DNA of 5,784 nt from Polynucleobacter meluiroseus. Lineage in GTDB: Bacteria > Pseudomonadota > Gammaproteobacteria > Burkholderiales > Burkholderiaceae. Where the stretch lies: positions 1-5,784 of the forward strand of contig CALQED020000096.1 in assembly GCA_943329505.2 (NCBI GenBank). The letters run 5' to 3'. Shown here one piece after another: positions 1-5,784 of this stretch (the first letter of the stretch is position 1; every line of letters starts with the position of its first letter). Made by a program: the position numbers and the translations under genes. A model generated the notes under the pieces. The model had not been told where the DNA came from, did not search any database, and saw only the letters and a program-made list of their open reading frames with translations.

Positions 1-82
1 TCCTGAGTTAGCCAACTATATCAATCAAGAGATTGTACTTTGGAGTGAGGTTGTTAAAAAATCAGGCGCCAAACTGGATTAA
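1..82 (+). CDS. Bug/TctC-family solute receptor, C-terminal end (partial)
   Basis: The reading frame is open from base 2 to a TAA at 80-82 and gives 26 residues ending in WSEVVKKSGAKLD. This matches the C-terminus of the complete TctC-family protein encoded at 3114-4091, which ends RWANAVKQAGAKLD: the same tryptophan, the same spacing and an identical GAKLD tail. The family consists of periplasmic binding proteins that capture carboxylates or other small organic solutes for tripartite tricarboxylate transporters, often as orphan receptors. Only the last helix is visible here, so the ligand and the rest of the gene cannot be judged. The next gene starts 24 bases downstream on the same strand with no terminator between, so co-transcription is likely. 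The assignment rests on the short C-terminal match and the frame. Confidence 0.75.
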   Translation, partial: PELANYINQEIVLWSEVVKKSGAKLD

Positions 83-106
83 ATCTAAAGAAACGATAGA
101 GAGAGT

Positions 107-1696
107 ATGAGTATTCCCACCAAAAATTATTCTTTTGTACGCCATAAGCTTTTAAAGCAAGAGGAGATTGCGTTCTTAGATGTCCGCGAGGAGGATCCGC
201 ACGCTCGCGAACATCCTTTATTTGCTGCGAATCTTCCCCTGTCTCGCATTGAAGTCGATGCTTATGGAAAGCTTCCAAAGAAAAATATTCCGGTAGTGAC
301 GCTTGATGATGGTGAGGGATATGCAGAGCTAGCAGCGCAGCGTTTGATATCACTTGGTTTTACTGATGTCTCCGTATTTGAAGGTGGAGTGAGCGGCTGG
401 AAAGCTGCAGGTGGAGAAGTCTTTAAAGACGTTAATGTACCCAGCAAATCCTTTGGAGAGCTTGTGGAATCCAAGCGTCATACCCCTTCACTATCTGCGC
501 AAGAGGTGAAAAAACTTCTGGATGATAAGGAAGATGTAGTGGTGGTAGACGTACGTCGCTTTGATGAATACAACACGATGAGTATTCCCACGGGAATCAG
601 CGTACCAGGTGCCGAGTTAGTCCTGCGCTTACCTGAGCTGGCCCCGAATCCAAAAACCAAAATTATTGTGAACTGTGCTGGCAGAACTCGTAGCATTATC
701 GGCACACAATCACTGATTAATGCTGGCATTCCCAATGAAGTGAATGCGCTGCGTAATGGCACTATTGGCTGGACCTTAGCTGGTCAAGCACTCGACCAGG
801 GTCAGACTCGTCAATTTACAGAAGTGAGTCAAGACACTGCGAGCACAGCTGCGCAGCGTGCACGAAATGTTGCCGATCGGGCAGGCGTTAAGCGTGCCAC
901 CCTAGCGGATGTTGTGCAATGGCAAATGCAAAGCGAACGGACAAGTTACTGTTTCGATACCCGCACCCCAGAAGAATATGAAGCTGGCCATCTACCTGGC
1001 TTTCGCTCAGTACCCGGTGGACAACTAGTGCAAGAAACGGAAATGGTTGCACCAGTCCGTGGCGCAAGGATTGTTTTAGTGGATCCGAGTGGTCAAGGCG
1101 TACGAGCCAATATGCCTGCGTCCTGGTTAGCGCAAATGGCTTGGGAGGTTTATGTACTCGATGATGTAAAAACATCCGATCTCACTGAAAAAGGTGTTTG
1201 GCAAGCACCATTACCTAAGCTTCCCAAAGTCAACACTGTTGATGCACTCACGCTATCAAATTGGCTCAAGTTAGATAGCAACACAATTGCAATCGATTTC
1301 AGCACCCATGCTCATTATGTAAAAGGTCATATCCCAGGAAGTTGGTATGCTCTACGCTCTCAATTGAGTGATGCCCTGAGAAATATTCCTCAAGTCGATC
1401 GCTATATCCTCACGAGCTCACCTGCAGAGTTAAGCGTATTTGCCGCACAAGAACTACAGGCACTGACTAATGCAGAGGTACTGGTTCTAGAGGGCGGAAA
1501 TAGCGCCTGGACTAAGGCGGGCCTAGAGCTAGAAAAAGGTCCTAGTCTTTTGGCTTCGCCACCACTAGATCGCTATAAGCGCCCTTACGAAGGGACCAGC
1601 GTAGATCCTGCAGCAATGCAAGCTTACTTAGATTGGGAATTTGGTTTGGTAGCGCAACTAGGTAAGGACGGCACCCATCACTTCTGGGTTCTCTAG
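107..1696 (+). CDS. Four-domain rhodanese-like sulfurtransferase with one catalytic cysteine
   Basis: This is a cytoplasmic protein of 529 residues with no signal peptide, built from four rhodanese-like domains at about 8-105, 128-228, 264-353 and 376-476. Each has recognisable pieces, for example DVRRFDEY (148-155) in domain 2 and DTRTPEEYEAGHLPG (284-298) in domain 3, and an EGG-x-x-x-W or equivalent close near the end of domains 1 and 4. Only domain 2 keeps an active-site loop, CAGRTRS (190-196) with Cys190; the equivalent loops begin with Asp in domains 1 (about 67) and 3 (about 326) and Ser in domain 4 (about 437). Rhodaneses carry sulfane sulfur as a cysteine persulfide, so one active and three structural or regulatory domains is the natural reading. 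A tail (about 485-529) rich in Tyr and Trp follows. The ATG has GAGAGAG just upstream. It follows a TctC-type receptor gene by 24 bases. The physiological sulfur donor and acceptor cannot be read from the sequence. Confidence 0.92.
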   Translation: MSIPTKNYSFVRHKLLKQEEIAFLDVREEDPHAREHPLFAANLPLSRIEVDAYGKLPKKNIPVVTLDDGEGYAELAAQRLISLGFTDVSVFEGGVSGWKAAGGEVFKDVNVPSKSFGELVESKRHTPSLSAQEVKKLLDDKEDVVVVDVRRFDEYNTMSIPTGISVPGAELVLRLPELAPNPKTKIIVNCAGRTRSIIGTQSLINAGIPNEVNALRNGTIGWTLAGQALDQGQTRQFTEVSQDTASTAAQRARNVADRAGVKRATLADVVQWQMQSERTSYCFDTRTPEEYEAGHLPGFRSVPGGQLVQETEMVAPVRGARIVLVDPSGQGVRANMPASWLAQMAWEVYVLDDVKTSDLTEKGVWQAPLPKLPKVNTVDALTLSNWLKLDSNTIAIDFSTHAHYVKGHIPGSWYALRSQLSDALRNIPQVDRYILTSSPAELSVFAAQELQALTNAEVLVLEGGNSAWTKAGLELEKGPSLLASPPLDRYKRPYEGTSVDPAAMQAYLDWEFGLVAQLGKDGTHHFWVL

Positions 1697-1792
1697 CTCT
1701 TGCTCAGGCATATTGCGCTTCACTGATCTCACTTCAACACGCCTCAGTCGCCATGATGGGTGAAGGATGTAAAACTTCGTTATGCTTGCCAC

Positions 1793-2110
1793 ATGCATCT
1801 CTTGAGAAACCCATCTTTTTTTCGCCTTGCGACTTGTATGGCTCTACTCTTTGGGCTAATTGCTTGTGAACGCGAGAGTTATACCACTTGGAACTGTAGC
1901 TCTACAGATGAAGCAAAGATCACTATGATCCTGCGCAGGGCGCAAATGGAATTCAGAGGTGATCAATTGGATTATTGCGGTAGCCTGGGCAATCAAAGCT
2001 ATTTTGATCAAAAATGTCCCTCTCAAACTGAGCAATCTAGCACGGTGTTGACACCCTCTTCTGGTGCATTGGTTAGTCAGGGGCAAACATATCAGTGCAA
2101 TGCTTTATAG
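1793..2110 (+). CDS. Small predicted lipoprotein of unknown function
   Basis: I do not recognise the family. With the ATG at 1793 the product is 105 residues: a short basic start (MHLLRNPSFFR), a hydrophobic stretch and the lipobox LIAC, giving a mature protein beginning CERESYTTWNC. This is a typical type II signal peptide with lipid attachment at Cys25 and probable anchoring to the inner or outer membrane. The mature part is about 80 residues, polar, with four further cysteines that could form two disulfides in the periplasm. A GTG at 1760 in the same frame would add 11 residues, but it gives an unusually long n-region. Neither start has a good ribosome binding site. The following gene begins 12 bases after the stop, so the two are probably co-transcribed. 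It lies 96 bases after the rhodanese gene. The coding status is supported by the lipobox and signal peptide; function is unknown. Confidence 0.62.
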   Translation: MHLLRNPSFFRLATCMALLFGLIACERESYTTWNCSSTDEAKITMILRRAQMEFRGDQLDYCGSLGNQSYFDQKCPSQTEQSSTVLTPSSGALVSQGQTYQCNAL

Positions 2111-2122
2111 AATCACACCCTA

Positions 2123-2344
2123 ATGAATAAACTCAGCCCTAAAAAATTACTACTCACCAAGTGGACCGCTGTAAAACCCATTGCTAAGCAAAAACATTTC
2201 TTGGTAAGCAAAGTCATTATTCCCGAACCGCCCAATGAAAAGATTGAATTTGTAGAGATTGAGGCCATCTATAGCAAGCAGATAACGCAAATTGCCTGGC
2301 GTGATCTCACTAATAGTGAGCTTTGGTTACAGGGCTGGCAATAA
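2123..2344 (+). CDS. TIGR02450-type tryptophan-rich small protein
   Basis: The product is 73 residues with no signal peptide or membrane segment. It opens with NKLSPKKLLLTKWTAVKP, continues with KHFLVSKVI, and ends with WRDLTNSELWLQGWQ. The N-terminal PKKLL-x-x-KWTA block, the central KHFLV strand and the closing W-R-x-L...WLQGW block are what I recall of the conserved tryptophan-rich family TIGR02450 (DUF2389), whose members are normally 65-80 residues, so this copy appears full length. Tryptophans are at 14, 59, 68 and 72. The family has no established biochemical role. The ATG at 2123 lacks an obvious Shine-Dalgarno but places the conserved block at the expected N-terminal position. It sits 12 bases after the predicted lipoprotein gene, suggesting translation from a shared message, and its stop codon directly abuts a hairpin terminator. 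Confidence 0.85.
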   Translation: MNKLSPKKLLLTKWTAVKPIAKQKHFLVSKVIIPEPPNEKIEFVEIEAIYSKQITQIAWRDLTNSELWLQGWQ

Positions 2345-2374
2345 AAAACCGCCCCAGTACTAGGAGGCGGTTTT
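2345..2374. terminator. Bidirectional rho-independent terminator
   Basis: A perfect 9-base stem, AAAACCGCC (2345-2353) with GGCGGTTTT (2366-2374), can be lengthened by a CC/GG pairing with one bulged A, leaving a loop around AGTACTA. Rightward, the stem runs into TTTTAA; leftward, it is followed by six T residues (complement of 2343-2348), a better U-tract. It starts one base after the stop of the TIGR02450-type gene and lies 20 bases beyond the stop of the convergent phasin-like gene, so it serves both. Confidence 0.9.
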
Positions 2375-2394
2375 AATGAAAAGAGTTAAATAAA

Positions 2395-2919
2395 CTAATC
2401 TTTTTTCTTTGATCTGGGCGATTTATTTACCATCTCATCAATATTTTTTTCTGCCGCGTCTGCAACCTCATTCACAATTCGGCGGCCCTCTTTGAACATA
2501 TTTTGTCCAGTGGTAGACATTTCATGAACCACTTTAGACAACTTATCAGCGTGCGCTGGCATTTTATTTTCTGCATCCTCAAGCCAGCCTACTAGAGAGC
2601 TACGGACCTTCTCAAGGTGCTTCTCGGTTTCATCAGCAGCACCTTCTCCCAAATCCTTCAGAACGGACTTCACCTTCTTTTGGTATGTGGCTGCGCGTTT
2701 AGCGGCCTCTTTTACCGCTTCTTCTTGCAAACTCTTTAATTTCTCTAAGTCATTTTTAGCGGCAGATTTAGCGCTATCCAAAGCATTTTTCATACCCCAC
2801 TCAACCTCAGCGAGGTGGTGGTCGCTTAATTTTTTTGCAGCCTCTAGTAAGGTGTGAGAGTAGTCAAAAAGCTCTTTCGCTTTTTCACGTTGCCACTTTT
2901 GTAGATCTTTTGTATCCAT
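2395..2919 (-). CDS. Phasin-like protein, helical and lysine-rich
   Basis: The product is 174 residues, without cysteine, signal peptide or membrane segment, and is almost entirely predicted amphipathic helix. It is rich in Ala, Lys and Glu with many heptad-like patterns (for example 44-90 and 97-165), and it ends in a basic tail, SPRSKKKD (167-174). Length and composition fit the phasin family, small proteins that coat polyhydroxyalkanoate granules in the cytoplasm of betaproteobacteria; the basic tail could also contact DNA or the nucleoid. The family call rests on overall character, not a sharp motif, so a generic coiled-coil or histone-like protein remains possible. The start is well supported: AGGAG lies seven bases before the ATG (complement of about 2927-2931). 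The gene stands alone, with its own upstream region and a shared terminator at its end. No phaC, phaB or phaR lies in the window. Confidence 0.6.
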   Translation of the reverse strand: MDTKDLQKWQREKAKELFDYSHTLLEAAKKLSDHHLAEVEWGMKNALDSAKSAAKNDLEKLKSLQEEAVKEAAKRAATYQKKVKSVLKDLGEGAADETEKHLEKVRSSLVGWLEDAENKMPAHADKLSKVVHEMSTTGQNMFKEGRRIVNEVADAAEKNIDEMVNKSPRSKKKD

Positions 2920-2967
2920 TTATATGCTCCTATTAATAAGGGGGTATATCAAACCGCATCCATTAAC

Positions 2968-2994
2968 TCTATACCTAAATGGCCTGACTGCCAA
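2968..2994 (-). promoter_or_regulatory. Candidate promoter of the phasin-like gene
   Basis: On the minus strand, TTGGCA (complement of 2989-2994) precedes TATAGA (complement of 2968-2973) with a 15-base spacer. Both hexamers resemble sigma-70 elements, but the spacer is shorter than the usual 16-18. Transcription from here would give a 5' leader of roughly 40 bases ending in the good AGGAG ribosome site. A second, weaker possibility is TTGTCA (complement of 3020-3025) further upstream, with a poor -10. This is inference from hexamer similarity only. Confidence 0.3.
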
Positions 2995-3012
2995 TTCCTA
3001 GCAATTTAGGTA
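2972..3012. repeat. Nine-base inverted repeat, possible operator
   Basis: TACCTAAAT (2972-2980) and ATTTAGGTA (3004-3012) are perfect inverted copies separated by 23 bases. The left arm touches the candidate -10 of the phasin-like gene and the interval contains the candidate -35. A smaller inverted element, GGC...GCC (2981-2992), sits inside. The centre-to-centre distance of the arms is 32 bases, about three helical turns, so a regulator could bind both arms on one face. The arms could also form a weak hairpin, though the long, little-paired interior makes this less attractive. Confidence 0.4.
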
Positions 3013-3113
3013 GCGAATATGACAATATGATGACATGGTGTCCCGTGTTTAGAAACCCAAGTCATGTTTCCCTATGATTTACAGGTCTTCAGATTTCTCT
3101 AAAAGACTGCTGA

Positions 3114-4091
3114 TTAGTCGAGCTTGGCACCGGCCTGTTTCACTGCATTTGCCCAACGCGGCATTTCTGCTGCGAGGTACTTGGTAAATTGATCGGCATT
3201 TAAATAAGCGGGGTCTGCGCCCTGATCAATCATTTTTTTCTGAATATCTGGCGACTCCAAGGTCTCTTTGAATGCTTGGCTTAATTTATTTGTAACATCA
3301 GGTGGCGTTCCTTTGGGGGCGAGGATTCCATAAAAGCCCACTACCTCTAGATTAGCAACGCCTGTTTCTAGTACCGTCGGCGTATTAGGCAAAGCTATAT
3401 TGCGCTTAGCGCTTGTTACAGCCAATGCCTTTAACTTTCCCTGCTTAGCGTAGATAGCAGCTTGGGGGACAGACTCAGCCATAAACTGCACGTGCCCTGC
3501 AATTAAATCTGTAAAGGCTGGGGCACTTCCCTTAAATGGAATATGCACCATGAAAATACCAGTTTCGGTTTTCAGCATCTCTGGAACCAAATGAGAAATA
3601 CCGCCATTACCAGCAGAACCATAGTTCAGCATTCCAGGATTCGCTTTGGCATAAGCAACAAACTCTTTTAAAGTATTTGCAGCCACATCCTTATTCACAA
3701 TCAACGCAAGAGGTTGTTGTGCTGTTCTAGCAATTGGCTGAAAATCTTTCAAGGTGTCATACGGTGACTTCGTATAAATCGCGGGATTAATCACCATCGT
3801 GCCCGTATTGGCTAGCAAGACGGTGTATCCATCTGCTGGTGATTGCATTACAAACTGGGCTCCAACGGCTCCACCTGCACCCACTTTGTAATCAACAATC
3901 ACTGGTTGGCCCAGCACAGACTGCAATTTATCGCTGAGCAGGCGAATATGCGCATCAAGCGGACCTCCTGCTGGAAAGCCAATAATAATTTTGATGGGTT
4001 TGTCAGGGTATGCCGCACAAACTACCCCATAAGGTAAACCTAGAGCGATGCTCAGCAGCAATATCCTGATAATGTGTATGGACTTGAACAT
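3114..4091 (-). CDS. Bug/TctC-family tripartite tricarboxylate transporter receptor
   Basis: This is a complete periplasmic solute-binding protein of 325 residues, the normal length for the family. A signal peptide of about 27 residues (basic start, hydrophobic core 8-24, VCAA before the mature YPDKPI) directs export. Family blocks follow in order: IIGFPAGGPLDAHIR (36-50) with Asp46 in the ligand-binding loop, GAGGAVGAQFV (71-81), NYGSAGNGGISHL (156-168), HIPFKGSAPAFTDLIAGHV (183-201), LKALAVTSAKRNIALPNTP (220-238) and the C-terminal GAKLD. Such receptors bind organic acids or similar small solutes; the ligand is not predictable here. No TctA or TctB permease gene is adjacent, so it is an orphan receptor that must share a permease or act in sensing. 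An in-frame TAG upstream leaves ATG 4091 as the only reasonable start, though its ribosome site is weak. It is divergent from the TerC-family gene. Confidence 0.95.
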   Translation of the reverse strand: MFKSIHIIRILLLSIALGLPYGVVCAAYPDKPIKIIIGFPAGGPLDAHIRLLSDKLQSVLGQPVIVDYKVGAGGAVGAQFVMQSPADGYTVLLANTGTMVINPAIYTKSPYDTLKDFQPIARTAQQPLALIVNKDVAANTLKEFVAYAKANPGMLNYGSAGNGGISHLVPEMLKTETGIFMVHIPFKGSAPAFTDLIAGHVQFMAESVPQAAIYAKQGKLKALAVTSAKRNIALPNTPTVLETGVANLEVVGFYGILAPKGTPPDVTNKLSQAFKETLESPDIQKKMIDQGADPAYLNADQFTKYLAAEMPRWANAVKQAGAKLD

Positions 4092-4154
4092 AAATATGTA
4101 CTTTTGTTTGACCTAGCTACACTTTACCTGAAATTCACTTTAGAAAAATAAGCC
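4092..4154. promoter_or_regulatory. Short divergent intergenic region, promoters expected
   Basis: These 63 bases separate the start codons of the leftward TctC-type gene and the rightward TerC-type gene, so they should hold at least parts of both promoters. TTGACC (4108-4113) resembles a rightward -35, but the hexamer 17 bases on (AAATTC) is a poor -10. I could not settle a leftward promoter. Neither gene has a strong Shine-Dalgarno here. The gap is too short for a typical manganese riboswitch leader ahead of the TerC-type gene. Confidence 0.35.
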
Positions 4155-4922
4155 ATGCTTGAAAGCGCCCTGCAATTGATTAGCGATCCCAATGTCTGGA
4201 TTGCGTTTTTAACACTCTCAGCCCTTGAAATCGTTTTGGGGATTGATAACATTATCTTTATTAGTGTCATTGCAAATAGATTGCCTTTAGAAATTCGTGA
4301 AAAGGTAAGGCGCTTTGGCTTATTTTTTGCCTTAATCACCCGCATCCTATTGCTATTGAGTCTGTCATGGGTAATGGGCCTTACTACCCCACTCTTCACA
4401 TTTTTAGAACACCCCATTAGCGGCCGTGATCTGATCTTACTGCTCGGTGGATTCTTCTTGCTCTGGAAAGCTTCAAAAGAAATCTATACCGAAGTAGAGG
4501 TGGGTGAACACGATGAACAACATGAAATATTAAACACGCAGACCGTTAAAAAAACCATTCCTGCATTATTTATTGGTGCAGTAATACAAATTGGTTTACT
4601 AGATATCATTTTCTCGCTCGATAGCGTAATAACTGCAGTGGGCATGGTAGATGAAATTAGCGTCATGATTGCAGCCGTTATCGCCTCAATCCTGATCATG
4701 CTCATTGCCGCCAAACCCATTGGTGACTTTGTTCAGCGTCACCCCTCTATTAAAGTGCTGGCCCTATCCTTCTTAACAGTAGTTGGAATAGTCCTCATTG
4801 CAGAGGGTATGGGAGTACATATCCCTAAGGGCTATGTCTATGTTGCAATGGCATTTTCACTAGCAGTAGAGCTGTTAAATATTCGCTCACGTGAGAAGAA
4901 AAAAATAAAAAGTAGTCCTTGA
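4155..4922 (+). CDS. TerC-family integral membrane protein, probable metal exporter
   Basis: The protein has 255 residues and about seven membrane segments (roughly 13-37, 54-76, 92-108, 134-163, 168-187, 199-217, 225-243), followed by a basic cytoplasmic end (RSREKKKIK). The two hallmark acidic membrane motifs of the TerC family are present and arranged as a pseudo-repeat: LEIVLGIDNIIFIS (24-37, Glu25 and Asp31) and LLDIIFSLDSVITAVGM (148-164, Asp150 and Asp156). These residues are thought to form the metal path; characterised relatives export manganese or supply it to exported enzymes, so Mn2+ handling is the likely role, although the family name comes from tellurite resistance. The loop between the halves carries an acidic, histidine-containing stretch, VGEHDEQHE (116-124). 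It lacks the CBS and CorC-type C-terminal domains of longer relatives. It stands alone: divergent from a receptor gene and ending 12 bases from the convergent flavoprotein gene. Confidence 0.93.
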   Translation: MLESALQLISDPNVWIAFLTLSALEIVLGIDNIIFISVIANRLPLEIREKVRRFGLFFALITRILLLLSLSWVMGLTTPLFTFLEHPISGRDLILLLGGFFLLWKASKEIYTEVEVGEHDEQHEILNTQTVKKTIPALFIGAVIQIGLLDIIFSLDSVITAVGMVDEISVMIAAVIASILIMLIAAKPIGDFVQRHPSIKVLALSFLTVVGIVLIAEGMGVHIPKGYVYVAMAFSLAVELLNIRSREKKKIKSSP

Positions 4923-4934
4923 ATGTAAGTTGGT

Positions 4935-5784
4935 CTACAAAGCGTGTGCGCAAGCGTAGCCGCTTGCCCATGCCCATTGGAAATTATGACCGCCTAAATG
5001 TCCGGTGACATCTACGCACTCTCCAATAAAATATAAACCTGCATGCTTACGCGCCATCATGGTTTGGCCGTCTAGCTCCTTGGTGTCAACCCCACCTAGC
5101 ATGACCTCTGCTTTTTTCCAGCCTAGGGTTCCTGCTGGTTTCACGCTCCAATTGGTGATGAGCTCCTTCAGGGCCTGACGATCCTTTTTAGAAACTTCTG
5201 CCCACTTCCGTCCTAAGAGATTTTTTTGTTCTGCAAAAGCCCTTGCAAGACGTTGCGGTAAAACTGAGGCAAGAATTGTCTCTGTGAGCTTGAGATGGTT
5301 TTCTTCCCTATTCCATAATTCATCACAATTAAATCCCCCAGGAAGCTCGATTGCTCCGAGCCAGTCAATATGAATCGGCTCACCTTCGATCCAATAACTA
5401 CTCGCTTGCAGTACAGCAGGTCCTGATAAGCCTTTATGGGTGAGCAATAGGTCCTCGTTGAAGCGACAAGCACCATAACGCTGCCCTTTGGAGCCAGAGG
5501 CAATTCGGATGGGGACACTCAAGCCCGCTAATTCATTGAGGTTGCCAAATGTATCCGCTGTAAATGACAGAGGTACCAAGGCGGGACGAGGATCAACTAC
5601 CTCCAGACCAAATTGTTTGGCAATATCCAAGGAATAAGCAGTCGCACCAATGGCAGGCACTGGCAAACCCCCAGTCGCCATTACAACTGATTGGGTTTTT
5701 TCAATACCATCACTGGTATGAACAGCCCAAAGATCACCCTCTTGTGTAATGGCCTCTACTCTGACTGGATTGCGAATAATGACA
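4935..5784 (-). CDS. HI0933/YhiN/BaiN-family FAD-dependent oxidoreductase (5' end outside window)
   Basis: The frame is open from the right edge to a TAG (complement of 4935-4937), giving 282 residues of a family of about 400. It begins inside the protein (VIIRNPVRVEAI), so the N-terminal Rossmann dinucleotide-binding glycine motif is outside the window. Visible family blocks are VVMATGGLPVPAIGATAYS (33-51), PALVPLSF (67-74), THKGLSGPAVLQAS (115-128), VMLGGVDTKELDG (227-239) and, near the end, GECVDVTGHLGGHNFQWAW (254-272), which closes the FAD site. These proteins are cytoplasmic flavoproteins; one gut homologue, BaiN, acts on bile-acid intermediates, but most have no known substrate, so no specific reaction is claimed. 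The methionine at 5681 lies inside the conserved ATGG motif and is not the true start. It converges with the TerC-type gene with 12 bases between stops and no terminator visible there. Confidence 0.92.
   Translation of the reverse strand, partial: VIIRNPVRVEAITQEGDLWAVHTSDGIEKTQSVVMATGGLPVPAIGATAYSLDIAKQFGLEVVDPRPALVPLSFTADTFGNLNELAGLSVPIRIASGSKGQRYGACRFNEDLLLTHKGLSGPAVLQASSYWIEGEPIHIDWLGAIELPGGFNCDELWNREENHLKLTETILASVLPQRLARAFAEQKNLLGRKWAEVSKKDRQALKELITNWSVKPAGTLGWKKAEVMLGGVDTKELDGQTMMARKHAGLYFIGECVDVTGHLGGHNFQWAWASGYACAHAL

Noticed and set aside
888..1175. Open frame on the minus strand inside the rhodanese gene
   Set aside because: It is the antisense shadow of strongly supported coding sequence, and its product shows no domain or signal.
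1753..1869. An ATG-ATG start at 1753/1756 opening a frame of about 38 codons overlapping the lipoprotein gene
   Set aside because: It ends at an early TGA, has no recognisable domain and runs against the frame that carries a clear lipobox.
3016..3031. Tandem 8-base units AATATGAC/AATATGAT upstream of the phasin-like gene
   Set aside because: Two imperfect units in AT-rich intergenic DNA are expected by chance and do not coincide with a solid promoter.
3085..3107. Hairpin just after the TctC-type stop codon, GTCTT/AAGAC with an inner AGA/TCT and a GAAA loop, considered as a terminator
   Set aside because: The stem is weak and interrupted and no U-tract follows on the minus strand, so it is not a convincing intrinsic terminator.
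4005..4091. Cys25 of the TctC-type signal peptide as a lipobox cysteine
   Set aside because: The residues before it are GVV, lacking the small residue needed at -1; a signal peptidase I site after VCAA suits the family better.
4092..4154. A yybP-ykoY manganese riboswitch upstream of the TerC-type gene
   Set aside because: Only 63 bases separate the divergent start codons, too short for that element with its expression platform, and no matching stems were seen.

Overview
The window looks like a compact, moderate-GC betaproteobacterial chromosome. Two receptors of the Bug/TctC family (a family greatly expanded in Burkholderiales), a phasin-like protein and short intergenic gaps fit a Burkholderiaceae member of the Polynucleobacter type. 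That placement is inferred from gene content and has not been tested against a database.

Layout from left to right. The 3' end of a TctC-family solute receptor (+) comes first. After 24 bases follows a 529-residue protein made of four rhodanese domains, only one of which keeps the catalytic cysteine (+). Next come a small, cysteine-containing predicted lipoprotein of unknown function (+) and, 12 bases on, a 73-residue tryptophan-rich protein of the TIGR02450 type (+). A bidirectional hairpin terminator closes this rightward block. It also ends the leftward gene beyond it, a lysine-rich helical phasin-like protein (-). Upstream of the phasin-like gene, a 194-base gap holds a candidate promoter overlapped by a 9-base inverted repeat. 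A complete TctC-family periplasmic receptor (-) follows, divergent from a TerC-family membrane protein (+) across only 63 bases. The window ends with the C-terminal two thirds of a flavoprotein of the HI0933/YhiN/BaiN family (-), convergent with the TerC gene.

How the genes relate. Most are independent housekeeping or accessory functions, not one pathway. The receptor/rhodanese pair at the left edge is the only likely functional linkage, because of its tight spacing, and may join solute binding with sulfur handling. The complete receptor gene has no permease genes beside it, so it is an orphan as is common for this family. I see no mobile element, CRISPR array, RNA gene or clear sign of horizontal transfer. 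No convincing undescribed system is visible. The most notable items are the degenerate four-rhodanese protein, the unassigned lipoprotein and the operator-like repeat upstream of the phasin-like gene.
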